DNA of 64,000 bases from Metarhizobium sp017305935 (GTDB lineage Bacteria > Pseudomonadota > Alphaproteobacteria > Rhizobiales > Rhizobiaceae), in the NCBI RefSeq assembly GCF_029601685.1, contig NZ_JARRIR010000003.1:186001-250000 (forward strand), given 5' to 3'. Both the position numbers and the translations under genes were made by a program. Below the pieces are notes generated by a model. That model ran no database searches, was not told the origin of the DNA, and saw only the letters and a program-made list of their open reading frames with translations. The number at the start of each line of letters is the position of its first letter. Positions within the stretch are counted from its first letter, which is position 1. Positions 26,027-34,021 of this stretch are shown here, in pieces.

Positions 26027-27192
26027 CGGCTCTCCTCCTCGGTTCTGTCCGGGCAAGCGCCGGCCGCGCGGGCAAGCGCGCCCTTCTCCATCGTCAGGTC
26101 GTAACGCGTGAACTCGCGGTTGATCGCCGGCAGCGGCGCGACCTCCATGATACCCTTGGCCGGTTCGCAGAGGATCATCGCCACCGTCGCCGAGAGATTG
26201 CCGCCCTCCTTGGCCATCGGCGCGCGGCAGACGCAGAACGGGGCGGCGAAATCGTCGAAGAAAGCACGCTTGAGATCGTCGGCGGTCAGCTTGCCGCCGG
26301 TTTCCGCCAGGACTTTCTGAACGCGGTGGTCGCGGTAGAGACTGTCGGGAACGCTGGCAAGGCCGGTTTCCTTCAGCTTCGACAGCGCGATCGCGCTTTG
26401 CCAGTGGTTGGCATGCACGATCATGCCGTTTTGTGGATAGATCGGGAAGGCCTCGTCCGGCGCGCATTCGAGATCGACCGCATAGCCCTCGGCCGTGCTC
26501 AACATCATGTTGTTGGAGCCGGATTTCGGCGTGATGGCGACGACGCGCAACGCCAGGGCGAAATGTTGCGCCTCCAGCGCCCGGCGGCGGATGAAGGGCA
26601 AGGGAATGCCCATGTCGCGGTAATCGCGGTCGCTTTCCAGATAATTGGCGGTGATGGTGATGCCGGCGGCGTTGAAGCCGCTGCGCGCCAGGCCGCCGGC
26701 CTCGGTGAAGGTCAGGATATCCGGCCCGTCCTCACGCAGGATGCGCAGCACGATGGAAGTATCGGCGCATTCGGCGCGCCAATCCCAGTTCTGGCCGTGG
26801 ATGACGGTGCCGTCGCGCGTCACCTCCGGCAGCAGCACGGCGCCGGTGCAGCCATCCGGCTCCTCATCGGCGACGCCGGCCTCCAGCCGCGCCAGTTGCA
26901 GCACCTCGGTGCGGGCATTGACGAGCACGATGGCTGAGAGATCGACACCGGCGCCCTCGGCAATGCCTTCCATCTCGGTCACCAGATCAGGCGCCCAATC
27001 GCGGATGCGCGGCAGGAAGGCGGTGACCAGGCGCTCGATATTGGCATCGTCGAAGCCAAGGCGATGCAGTTGATCGGTGTAGAGCCCGGCCGAAAGCCGG
27101 ATGCGTTCGCGCGCTGTTTCGCCATAGATGCGCCCGCGCTGACGCGGCGCGCCGCTGATCTCGATGAGGGGAAAGGGAGTGATCTTTGCCAT
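26008..27192 (-). CDS. C45-family Ntn-hydrolase (isopenicillin N acyltransferase-like)
   Basis: Protein of 394 residues of the acyl-CoA:6-aminopenicillanic acid acyltransferase family. In this family a precursor cleaves itself before a Cys that becomes the N-terminal nucleophile; here DGCTGA places it at Cys115, followed by GQNWDW and the conserved NAAGITITANYL region. The N-terminal block ISGAPRQRGRIYGE is also typical. Members hydrolyse or transfer acyl groups on amide bonds of small peptides or beta-lactams. No signal peptide is seen, so it acts inside the cell. ATG 27192 has GAAGG eight bases upstream; an alternative start is at 27216. First gene of the minus-strand operon. Confidence 0.82.
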   Translation of the reverse strand: MAKITPFPLIEISGAPRQRGRIYGETARERIRLSAGLYTDQLHRLGFDDANIERLVTAFLPRIRDWAPDLVTEMEGIAEGAGVDLSAIVLVNARTEVLQLARLEAGVADEEPDGCTGAVLLPEVTRDGTVIHGQNWDWRAECADTSIVLRILREDGPDILTFTEAGGLARSGFNAAGITITANYLESDRDYRDMGIPLPFIRRRALEAQHFALALRVVAITPKSGSNNMMLSTAEGYAVDLECAPDEAFPIYPQNGMIVHANHWQSAIALSKLKETGLASVPDSLYRDHRVQKVLAETGGKLTADDLKRAFFDDFAAPFCVCRAPMAKEGGNLSATVAMILCEPAKGIMEVAPLPAINREFTRYDLTMEKGALARAAGACPDRTEEESRWSASS

Positions 27193-27216
27193 ATACGCTG
27201 CCTTCGGTTCCGTCAT

Positions 27217-27335
27217 TCACCGAAGCATAATGCATTTTGTCGATATGAAAAGCAATAAATTCGAAAAATGCGGAGTCGCATTGCGCCGCAGGCGCGCTAT
27301 AATGCAAGAGCGAAACAAGGGGCGTCTTGGACGAC
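27217..27335. promoter_or_regulatory. divergent control region with AATGC operator elements
   Basis: A perfect TATAAT lies at 27298-27303 with only a weak -35, upstream of the regulator gene. AATGCG-N4-CGCATT (27267-27282) overlaps that -35 position, and the palindrome AATGCATT (27229-27236) lies nearer the C45 operon. AATGC also recurs at 27301. The layout fits a GntR-type regulator that controls itself and the divergent operon. Confidence 0.6.
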
Positions 27336-28259
27336 ATGGATTTATCGGAAACCGGACAAGTGGATGGTCCGAGCACGCTGCAGCTCGATCTGGCGCGGCG
27401 GATCATCGACCGCATTCGCGACGCGGATTTGCGCGTCGGCACGCGTATCTCGGCGCCGGAACTGGCGCGGCTGTTCGGCGTCTCGCGCTCGCCGATCACG
27501 GGCGCGCTCGATCTCCTGGTGGAAAAGGGCGTGCTGCAGCCGATGGAAAAGCGCGGGCTCAGGGTGGCGCGCGATGTCTCGACGCTCGATCTTGGCGAAA
27601 TCCTGCCGAATTCGCCGATCGAGGAACTCTATCGCCAGATGCTGCGCGAACGGGCGCAGAACGAGCTGCCGCAGGAAGTGTCGGAAGCCGAGCTCATTCC
27701 CCGCTACGGCGTCTCGCGCGGCATCGTGCGCAAGCTGCTGATGCGTTTTGCGGCGGAAGGCCTGGCGCAGCGCCTGCCCGGCCATGGCTGGCGCTTCGTC
27801 GATACGCTGGATGGCGACGAAGCCTATCGTGAGAGCTATGAATTCCGCGCCATCGTGGAATGCTCGGCGCTACGCACCCCGAACTTCAACGTGGATGCCG
27901 AGATCGCCGCCCAGATCCGCCGCGCCCATGAACGCATCCTGAGCGATCCCGCCAGCCGCTCGGGCAGCGACGAATGGTTCCGCGTCAACGCCTTTTTCCA
28001 TGAAAATCTGGCCGGCTTTTCCGGCAACCGTTTTTTAACCGATGCGATCCGTCACCAGAACAATCTGCGCCGCATGCAGGAATCCGCCGCCTTCTTCGAA
28101 CTACCGGCAGAGCGGATCGAGCAATCCTGTCGCGAACATCTCGCCATCCTCGACGCCGTCGAAAGCGGCGACCTCGAATGGGCCGAGGCACTGTTGCGAC
28201 AGCATCTGAAGCAGGCATCGGAATACGGATTGGGCGGCAAGGCGAACGCCCGCGCCTGA
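27336..28259 (+). CDS. GntR-family regulator with two winged-helix domains and FCD domain
   Basis: Regulator of 307 residues from ATG 27336 (TTG 27327 is a possible earlier start with AAGG upstream). A first winged helix spans about residues 15-80 (PELARLFGVSRSPITGALDLLVEKGVL), and a second HTH-like unit about 95-155 (AELIPRYGVSRGIVRKLLMRFAAEGLAQR). The FCD ligand domain follows, with VNAFFHENLAGFSGNRFL and SCREHLAILDAVESGD. FadR-type regulators normally have one DNA-binding domain, so the duplication is notable. Being divergent from the C45/transporter operon with repeated AATGC elements between, it is the probable local regulator. Confidence 0.83.
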   Translation: MDLSETGQVDGPSTLQLDLARRIIDRIRDADLRVGTRISAPELARLFGVSRSPITGALDLLVEKGVLQPMEKRGLRVARDVSTLDLGEILPNSPIEELYRQMLRERAQNELPQEVSEAELIPRYGVSRGIVRKLLMRFAAEGLAQRLPGHGWRFVDTLDGDEAYRESYEFRAIVECSALRTPNFNVDAEIAAQIRRAHERILSDPASRSGSDEWFRVNAFFHENLAGFSGNRFLTDAIRHQNNLRRMQESAAFFELPAERIEQSCREHLAILDAVESGDLEWAEALLRQHLKQASEYGLGGKANARA

Positions 28260-28346
28260 TGCGCGGGCCAACCGGCAGGTCCCGTTCCTGTCGAGTCATT
28301 CATGTCGCGCACCCCTCGTGCGGGCGTTCTCCCTTGCCGCAAACCT

Positions 28347-28850
28347 TCATTTCCATTCGTAGGCGCGCTCGCCGTGATACGGGCGTTCGGCGACATAGGC
28401 GGAGCCGTCGCCATCCTGCGATACGAAGGCCAGGGCGTCCGCCGCATCGTTGAAGCCGACGAATACCATGAGCATGGCGCGAGCGGCTGGGTGACCCTTC
28501 TTGCGGTAGGAAAAATGGACTGCGCAATGCGGATAGCGGGGATCCACCGTGGCGGCGCCCGACCGATCACCGGTCAGGGCGATGAACTGGTCCAGCGCGA
28601 AGAAGCGGTCGATGGCGGCGAAGGCGGTGGCCTGCGAGACTTGTCGGTTGGCGCCGCCATCGGCGGGGCGGCCGTAATACAGGGCGTCGGTCTGGCCCTT
28701 GCGCCGTTTCGTTTCATAGACGATCAGGCCGCCGGCTGCGGCCAGTTCCAGATGAACGTCGAATGTCTGGAAGCGTTCCGGCTGACGATCCAGTTCCGAA
28801 AAAAGTGCTCTCAGCTCGGCGATATAGTCGGCATAAAGTGCAGCGGTCAT
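28347..28850 (-). CDS. conserved-looking hypothetical protein
   Basis: Protein of 167 residues that I do not recognise. No signal peptide or membrane segment. Composition is mixed alpha/beta, with a compact core (FDVHLELAAAGGLIVYETKRRKG, CAVHFSYRKKGHP, MLMVFVGFNDAADALAFVS) and normal codon use for the window, which argues for a real gene. It is convergent with the GntR regulator gene and stands alone between it and a small proline-rich protein gene. No function can be assigned. Confidence 0.6.
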   Translation of the reverse strand: MTAALYADYIAELRALFSELDRQPERFQTFDVHLELAAAGGLIVYETKRRKGQTDALYYGRPADGGANRQVSQATAFAAIDRFFALDQFIALTGDRSGAATVDPRYPHCAVHFSYRKKGHPAARAMLMVFVGFNDAADALAFVSQDGDGSAYVAERPYHGERAYEWK

Positions 28851-28920
28851 GGGGCCTCGCAGGAGCGGTTTCTTCGCCGCGCTGTAGCATGGCCCTGCTG
28901 TTGCCGATACCGGATTCGTG

Positions 28921-28945
28921 CAGGGCCGCCCTTTTGGCGGCCCTG
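28921..28945. terminator. hairpin between two minus-strand small genes
   Basis: CAGGGCCGCC (28921-28930) pairs perfectly with GGCGGCCCTG (28936-28945) around CTTTT, just after the stop of the proline-rich protein gene. No clear T-run on the minus strand. Confidence 0.6.
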
Positions 28946-28953
28946 CCCAAGGA

Positions 28954-29340
28954 TCAATAATTCGACCGCTCGACCCGGTCGAGAATCTGCAGCAGCAGAT
29001 CGGCGCACACCTTCATCGGCTCGTTCTCGGCGCATTTGACGTCGATCTTGGTATCGCCGGTCTTGATGTGGAAATGCGCGGCCCTGGACGGCGGCGGTGG
29101 AGGCGGCGGTCGATGGCCTTCCGGCCGCATGTGACCGTGTTCCCGGGCGTCGCGCGGCGGCGGAGGCGGCGGCGGTGCGGCATCGTCATTGTCGTCGGCA
29201 TCGACGCGCGGCAGCGGTGCATCGTCGGGGGAAGGTGCTGCCTGTTCCGCGCCCGGCGGTGGCGGTGGTGGCGGCGTCTGGGCGATGGCGGTTCCGGCAA
29301 GCGCGGAAAGCGCGAGGCCTGCGAGGAGAAAGCGCTTCAT
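28954..29340 (-). CDS. small exported proline-rich protein
   Basis: Protein of 128 residues with a clear Sec signal (MKRFLLAGLALSALAGTAIA, cleavage after residue 20). Three poly-proline runs of seven or eight residues each (in the region 23-86) are separated by acidic and His/Arg-rich linkers. A C-terminal block of about 40 residues with two Cys (VKCAENEPMKVCADLLLQIL) may form a disulfide-bonded helical unit. I do not recognise the family. It is likely periplasmic and extended, perhaps spanning the periplasm. Low-complexity sequence makes homology calls unreliable, but the signal peptide and conserved-looking tail support a true gene. Confidence 0.65.
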   Translation of the reverse strand: MKRFLLAGLALSALAGTAIAQTPPPPPPPGAEQAAPSPDDAPLPRVDADDNDDAAPPPPPPPRDAREHGHMRPEGHRPPPPPPPSRAAHFHIKTGDTKIDVKCAENEPMKVCADLLLQILDRVERSNY

Positions 29341-29635
29341 GTTTCGTCCTTACTGTGTTTGAGGCGCTTCAATAACGAGGAAATGAGCCGGAAGTTCGGG
29401 GAACCGGAAAAAATACGCCGGAAACGACCGAAGCCTTCGAGAAGCCTCGGCGTTCCGCCTGGTCGCCACGTTCGCGCTTCTAAGTGACATGCAAGCATCG
29501 ATCGCGCGCGGAAAATGCGACGGCGCGCTTCCGTGAAGCTGCCGAGGATTTCCCGATGCAATGGTACGAAACATCGGATTTTCGCGCGCGAGCGCCGGAC
29601 GCTAGTGTCGGGGGTCTCAACAGGAGCGCGATAAG

Positions 29636-30499
29636 ATGGGCGCGATGATATCCGCATTGCCGCTACCGCACCATGCGCAAGGCATGCCCGCCATGGTCGA
29701 GGATCGTCTCGATGCCGATCATCCTTTGCGCGGCGCCGTCCTTGCGCTCGGCAATTTCGACGGTTTCCATCTCGGCCATCAGGGGCTGGCGCGGATGGCG
29801 CAGCGGCTTGCCGCCGGCCGGCCGGTGGCGGTCATGTCCTGCGAGCCGCATCCGCGCAGCTTCTTCGGCAAGGAAACCGCGCCTTTCCGGCTGGCGACAC
29901 CGGCGGCCCGGCGCGTGCAACTCGGCCAGCACGGCGTGGATTTCATCTATTCGCCGCGCTTCGACCGGGCCTTTGCCAGCCTCAGCCCGCTGGAATTCGT
30001 CGACCGCATCCTCGTCGAGGCGCTCGGCGTCGCCCATGTGATCGCCGGACCGGACTTCCGCTTCGGCAACCGGCGCGCCGGCGACATGGCGCTGCTGTCG
30101 GAACTGGGCGCCGCCCGCGGTTTCGGCGTCGGCATCGCCCCTGACATCACCCATGCCGGCGTGCGCGTCTCCTCGACGCTGGTGCGGGCGGCAATCGAGG
30201 CCGGCGACCTCTCCGGCGCCGCCCGGCTGATGGGGCATGGCTGGCTCGTGGAAACGGAGCGCACCGCCGATGGCCGCCTCTGGCTGCACCCGACGCTCTG
30301 TCGGCCCCGACCGGGACGTTATCTCGCCTGTATCGAGGGGCGGAACGAGTGGTTGCACGTCGAAATTACCGGCGATGGTGAGTTCCGGCCGCTCGGGCCG
30401 CATTCGCTGCAGGCCCCACCGCAACTCTGGCGTCTGGAGCGACAAATGAACGGGTGCTCTTCGCTCGCCGGCGGGGGGCCGCTGGCGCCCGCTGTTTGA
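29636..30499 (+). CDS. RibF-like FAD synthetase with degenerate riboflavin-kinase part
   Basis: Protein of 287 residues. The N-terminal nucleotidyltransferase domain of RibF is well kept: GNFDGFHLGHQGL (the GxFDGxHxGH motif, about residues 39-51), then AGPDFRFGNRRAGD and VRVSSTLVRAAIEAGD. The C-terminal riboflavin-kinase part is short (about 85 residues against about 125) and lacks the PTAN motif; HPTL stands where it should be. It may therefore make FAD from FMN only, or be a specialised paralogue of a housekeeping RibF elsewhere. CAGGAG precedes ATG 29636. The flavin monooxygenase genes nearby make extra FAD supply plausible. Confidence 0.78.
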   Translation: MGAMISALPLPHHAQGMPAMVEDRLDADHPLRGAVLALGNFDGFHLGHQGLARMAQRLAAGRPVAVMSCEPHPRSFFGKETAPFRLATPAARRVQLGQHGVDFIYSPRFDRAFASLSPLEFVDRILVEALGVAHVIAGPDFRFGNRRAGDMALLSELGAARGFGVGIAPDITHAGVRVSSTLVRAAIEAGDLSGAARLMGHGWLVETERTADGRLWLHPTLCRPRPGRYLACIEGRNEWLHVEITGDGEFRPLGPHSLQAPPQLWRLERQMNGCSSLAGGGPLAPAV

Positions 30500-30509
30500 A
30501 AGGAAAACC

Positions 30510-31088
30510 ATGACGATACGATACCTGCCCGCCACCGGCTATGTGTCCATGCCGTGGAAGAACGGCACGGGCTCCACCGACGAGATCTGCCTGCTGCCGC
30601 CCGATGCCTCGCGCGATGCCTTCGAACTGCGGGTCAGCCGGGCGATCATTGCCACATCCGGCCTCTTCTCCGCCTTTCCCGGCGTGGAGCGGACCATCAC
30701 CGTGATCGAGGGCGAGGGCCTGGCCCTGGAATTCGACGACCACGACGTAGACCTGACGACAGGCCAGCCCCACCGCTTCGATTCCGGCCTGACGCCGGTC
30801 GGCGTGCCCAAGGGCGGGACGGTGCGCGTCGTCAATGTCATGGCGGCGCGCGATGCCTGGCACCTCGCCCCGGCCGAAATTCTCACCGCAGGCACGCTTG
30901 TGCAGCCCGAGCCGCATGGGCTGACCATCGTTTTTGCGTTGCGCGGCGCATCCGAACTGTCGGATTCGCAGGCAACCGTCACTCTCGGCCAGGAGGATTG
31001 CGCCCTGCTGGACGCACCCGCCCGGTTCGTGCCGGAAAACGGTTCCGCCCTGCTTGTCGTGCCGCTTCGCCGGGCGTCGGGCGCCTAA
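30510..31088 (+). CDS. hutD: HutD-family protein
   Basis: Protein of 192 residues of the HutD/Ves family, a cupin-like fold. The N-terminal signature YVSMPWKNGTGSTDEI and the later RVSRAIIATSGLFSAFPGVERTITVIEGEG are characteristic. HutD is proposed to temper histidine catabolism by sensing a product, but its biochemistry is not settled. No hut genes are seen here, so the protein may have another role. It begins 10 bp after the RibF-like gene with AAGGAAAACC upstream, so the two are probably one operon. Confidence 0.85.
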   Translation: MTIRYLPATGYVSMPWKNGTGSTDEICLLPPDASRDAFELRVSRAIIATSGLFSAFPGVERTITVIEGEGLALEFDDHDVDLTTGQPHRFDSGLTPVGVPKGGTVRVVNVMAARDAWHLAPAEILTAGTLVQPEPHGLTIVFALRGASELSDSQATVTLGQEDCALLDAPARFVPENGSALLVVPLRRASGA

Positions 31089-31099
31089 GCCATGTCTTG

Positions 31100-31125
31100 C
31101 GCGGCAGGCCTTTCGGCCTGCCGCG
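31100..31125. terminator. bidirectional hairpin between convergent genes
   Basis: CGCGGCAGGCC (31100-31110) and GGCCTGCCGCG (31115-31125) form a perfect 11-bp stem with TTTC loop between the hutD stop and the flavin-reductase stop. There is no strong T-run. Confidence 0.7.
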
Positions 31126-31132
31126 TGATCGG

Positions 31133-32305
31133 TCAGGCGGCCGATGGGCTCTTCCTGAAAACCTCAAGGCAGCATTCGATGAAGCGCCGGGCCGGGCCGG
31201 AAAGCGCCTCGCCCTTGCGGTGGGCGATGACGATCGACGAAGGAAGCGGCTGGCCGACCAGGGGCCGCGCCACCAGCTTCAGACCGTCATAGGTCATGTC
31301 CGCCGCCGGCTTGGTGGCGAGAAGCGCATAGCCGAGGCCATGGCCGACCAGGCCGCGCACCATTTCGAAGGAGATCGAGCGATAGGCGATCAGCGGCTCG
31401 ACGCCGGCAGCGCGCATGACGCCGACGAAGTAGTCGGCGCTCGGCGGCGCATCGAGCAGCACCATCGGCTCTTCCGCCAGCTCCGTCGCCTCGATCTCCG
31501 TCTGCGCGGCGAGGCGATGGCCGTCGGGCAGCAGAACGTAGGGGAACAGATGGTCGAGCGGGATCTTTTCCAGTTCGTCGCCGAGGTCGATGTCGTAGAG
31601 CAGTGCCAGCTCGCTTTCGCCGGCGCGCAGGCTTTCGCTCAGCCGACGCTGGTCGCCCTCCACCAGACGGATGCCGATGCCTTCCATGCGCTGGATCAGG
31701 CGCGGCATGATGAACGGGCCGAAGGTGTGGAAACAGGCGACCGACAGCCGGCTTCCGGCATTCGCCCGCGCCGCCGTCAGCGACCGGGCGCCGTCGATCC
31801 GCATCGAGGCGCCATAGGCGCGGTTCGCATAGATGAGCGGCGAGCCCCCGCCGGAAACATGCAGCTCGCGCACCTCGCACAGGAAGATATAGTGGGTTCC
31901 GACCTTTTCCGAGGAGATGAGCCGGCAATCGAAGGCGACGAGCGGATCGACGATGCGCGGCGCGCCCGAAGGCATCGACACCCATTCCGCACATTCGAAC
32001 TTGTCGTTCACCTCGTCCTTGAAGCGGCCGGCAAAGGTGTCGGAAATATAGGACTGGTCGTCGCGCAGCACGTTGACGCAGAGAACGCCGTTCTCGACGA
32101 TCCTTGCCGCAGCCGGGCTGAGGTGATGCACGCAGACGAGCATGGTCGGCCAGGTGCTGTCGGCCGATACCGAGGCCATCGCCGAGACCGTCACGCCGGC
32201 GCGGCCCGCCTGGCCGTCCGTGGTGACGATGTTCACCGTGCAGGCGGCATGGCTCATTCCTTCGAGAAACTTAAGCCGAATGGTCTGTTCAGTCTTTGCG
32301 TCCAC
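31133..32305 (-). CDS. flavin reductase fused to a LysR-type effector-binding domain
   Basis: Protein of 390 residues. Residues 1 to about 165 are an HpaC/RutF-like flavin reductase (HAACTVNIVTTDGQAGRAGVT, VNVLRDDQSYISDTFAG, HYIFLCEVRELHV). From about 180 to the end it matches the substrate-binding domain of LysR regulators (LSVACFHTFGPFIMPRLIQRM, then GHGLGYALL), with no helix-turn-helix. It should give reduced flavin to the HpaB-family oxygenase at 35216-36736, perhaps gated by ligand binding to the C-terminal domain, as the MarR-like tail does in the Acinetobacter 4-hydroxyphenylacetate reductase. GTG 32305 has GGAG eight bases upstream; GTG 32314 is an alternative. Confidence 0.85.
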   Translation of the reverse strand: MDAKTEQTIRLKFLEGMSHAACTVNIVTTDGQAGRAGVTVSAMASVSADSTWPTMLVCVHHLSPAAARIVENGVLCVNVLRDDQSYISDTFAGRFKDEVNDKFECAEWVSMPSGAPRIVDPLVAFDCRLISSEKVGTHYIFLCEVRELHVSGGGSPLIYANRAYGASMRIDGARSLTAARANAGSRLSVACFHTFGPFIMPRLIQRMEGIGIRLVEGDQRRLSESLRAGESELALLYDIDLGDELEKIPLDHLFPYVLLPDGHRLAAQTEIEATELAEEPMVLLDAPPSADYFVGVMRAAGVEPLIAYRSISFEMVRGLVGHGLGYALLATKPAADMTYDGLKLVARPLVGQPLPSSIVIAHRKGEALSGPARRFIECCLEVFRKSPSAA

Positions 32306-32445
32306 GCCCGGCACTCCATCGTTCTAATTGGTTGAATGGCACCGCCCGAGGCGGAAGCACGCGTGCATTGTTCCAAGACGGCGGGCATTGGAAAAGAATG
32401 CTTTTCTGGCGTTCTGCCTCAGGAAAAACTCGGAAAGGCGACTTG

Positions 32446-33390
32446 TCAGCCCGCGCAGGACGATTGCGGAATCGGAACCATGCCGGGCAGGCTGCCTTCG
32501 CGGATCAACTCGCGGCAGAGGTCCTCCAGAGCTTCCGCCACCCGGGAGCGCTTCAATTCCTTGAGGCTGGCGAGGCCGAGTTTCATCGGCGGATAGTCCT
32601 CCTGCAATTCGACATAGGCGAGCGGATAGCCGTTCTCGGCGCTCATGTTGCGCGGCCGCACCGTCATCATCGAAAAGCCGATGCCGGCGCCGACATAGGA
32701 GCGGATGGCGGCGGGAAGGCTGGTCTCGGCAACTACCCTCGGCGCGATCCCGGCCCGTTCGAACAGCGACAGGAAATATTGCCGGGTGAGCGGCAGGTCG
32801 AGCAGGATGAACGGCTCCTGCTCCAGGTCGCTCAGCTTCAGCCTCGGCCGCGTCGCCAGCGGATGGTCGGCAGCCAGCAGGATATAGGTCGGCAATTCGG
32901 CGAGCGGCACGAAATTCATGTCGGACGTCAGGCTCAGTTCATAGGTGAGCGCCACATCGATGCGGGCGTTGCGCAGGCCTTCCAGCAGCTCCGCCTCGCT
33001 GCCCTCGGTCACATGCAATTGCACCTCGGGATGGCGCGTGACGAAACTCTTCCACAATTCGGGAACGATCAGCGGCGTGAAGGTACGGAACGAGCCGAGA
33101 TTGATCGGCCCGGCCACCACGCCCATGGCGGAGTTCACCACGTCGTAGAGTCCCTGCGTGGTGCGCAAGGCCTCCTTGGCGGCGACCAGCAGCCGCTGGC
33201 CGGCGGGCGTCAGCGACAGGCCCTGCGCATGATGGCGCACGAAGAGCTGGGCGCCGAACTCGACCTCGAGATGCAGGATCGCCGCCGAGATCGACGGCTG
33301 GGAAATGTTCACCTGCTCGGCGGCGCGGGTGACGCTTCCGGTCTCGGCGGCGGCGATGAAATAGGTCAGTTGACGAAGGGTGAAGCGCAT
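32446..33390 (-). CDS. LysR-family transcriptional regulator
   Basis: LysR regulator of 314 residues. The winged helix is at about 1-60 (LTYFIAAAETGSVTRAAEQVNISQPSISAAI) and the effector domain at about 90-295. The effector domain resembles the LysR-like tail of the flavin reductase encoded next to it (both have an ALxY segment, a P-Y-x-LL-x3-H-LA block and a final GxGIG/GHGLG turn), suggesting both read the same compound. ATG 33390 is preferred, with GGAAGACCGC upstream; the frame stays open to 33423. Likely controls the surrounding oxygenase genes. Confidence 0.87.
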   Translation of the reverse strand: MRFTLRQLTYFIAAAETGSVTRAAEQVNISQPSISAAILHLEVEFGAQLFVRHHAQGLSLTPAGQRLLVAAKEALRTTQGLYDVVNSAMGVVAGPINLGSFRTFTPLIVPELWKSFVTRHPEVQLHVTEGSEAELLEGLRNARIDVALTYELSLTSDMNFVPLAELPTYILLAADHPLATRPRLKLSDLEQEPFILLDLPLTRQYFLSLFERAGIAPRVVAETSLPAAIRSYVGAGIGFSMMTVRPRNMSAENGYPLAYVELQEDYPPMKLGLASLKELKRSRVAEALEDLCRELIREGSLPGMVPIPQSSCAG

Positions 33391-33436
33391 GCGGTCTTCC
33401 TGTTCGGGCCGCGATCCGGCCACAAGGCCGAGAGCG

Positions 33437-33820
33437 TTATGATGCGTGCGCGGCGGCGCTCTCCATGGTCAGCGCGGCATATTCCGCCGCATTGGGGCAG
33501 AAATCCACATCTTTCGCGCAGGGCTTCGAGGCAGCGTAGAGCGCGCGGGCGCATTTCCTCTCATGCGGGCAATGGTCGCAGGTGCGCGCCATCTCGAACA
33601 ACTGGTAGCGTCCTGCCGACTTCAGAGCGCCGTCGGCGCCGTGGATCTCGGCCATCCGCGCCAGCCGCTCCAGCACGTCCGCCCGCTGATGCGCCGCCTC
33701 CGCGACGTCGGCCGCCGTCGCGCCAAAATCCGCAGCACCTGCCTGTGTCAGCGCCGACAGGTTCCAGCGGTTCGCCAGCTTCGTCCTGAGAGTGCGGGCC
33801 ATTCGATCCATTCCGAACAT
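33437..33820 (-). CDS. small Cys-rich protein (DUF6455-like)
   Basis: Protein of 127 residues. The C-terminal part has a cluster of Cys in C-D-H-C-P-H-E-R-K-C, followed by KPCAKDVDFCPNAAEY, resembling a DUF6455-type metal- or cluster-binding small protein. The N-terminal half is helical (FGMDRMARTLRTKLANRW). ATG 33820 is chosen because GGAGA lies just upstream; the frame is open to 33964, but earlier starts lack a ribosome site and overlap the terminator of the neighbouring operon. Function unknown. Confidence 0.65.
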   Translation of the reverse strand: MFGMDRMARTLRTKLANRWNLSALTQAGAADFGATAADVAEAAHQRADVLERLARMAEIHGADGALKSAGRYQLFEMARTCDHCPHERKCARALYAASKPCAKDVDFCPNAAEYAALTMESAAAHAS

Positions 33821-33964
33821 CGTCTTCTCCAACCGTGCGTGATCGTTCATCAGAGATGACCACGTCCCGCCCGAAAAGAAAAACAGCATCTTCGGAAGCC
33901 CGGCTTCAGGATTTCCGATGCGCCCTCGCGGCCCTGCGGCGAGGGCCTCCGCCAGCCGGTCCAA

Positions 33965-33997
33965 AAGAACGGGGCGTGCCCGGCACGCCCCGTTCTT
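33965..33997 (-). terminator. strong rho-independent terminator of the RidA/DUF1028 genes
   Basis: A 33-base perfect inverted repeat (16-bp arms AAGAACGGGGCGTGCC and GGCACGCCCCGTTCTT around a single C) lies 24 bp after the DUF1028 stop. On the minus strand it ends in GTTCTTTTGG, giving a short T-run. Confidence 0.85.
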
Positions 33998-34021
33998 GTC
34001 CGGGAGGACCGTTGCCGAGGA

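Noticed and set aside
25089..26075. Upstream extension of the DppC-like permease frame
   Set aside because: This part overlaps the DppB-like gene in another frame, has no permease similarity, and the ATGA overlap at 25088 gives a natural start.
29341..29635. Checked for an FMN riboswitch upstream of the RibF-like gene
   Set aside because: None of the conserved RFN-element blocks are present.
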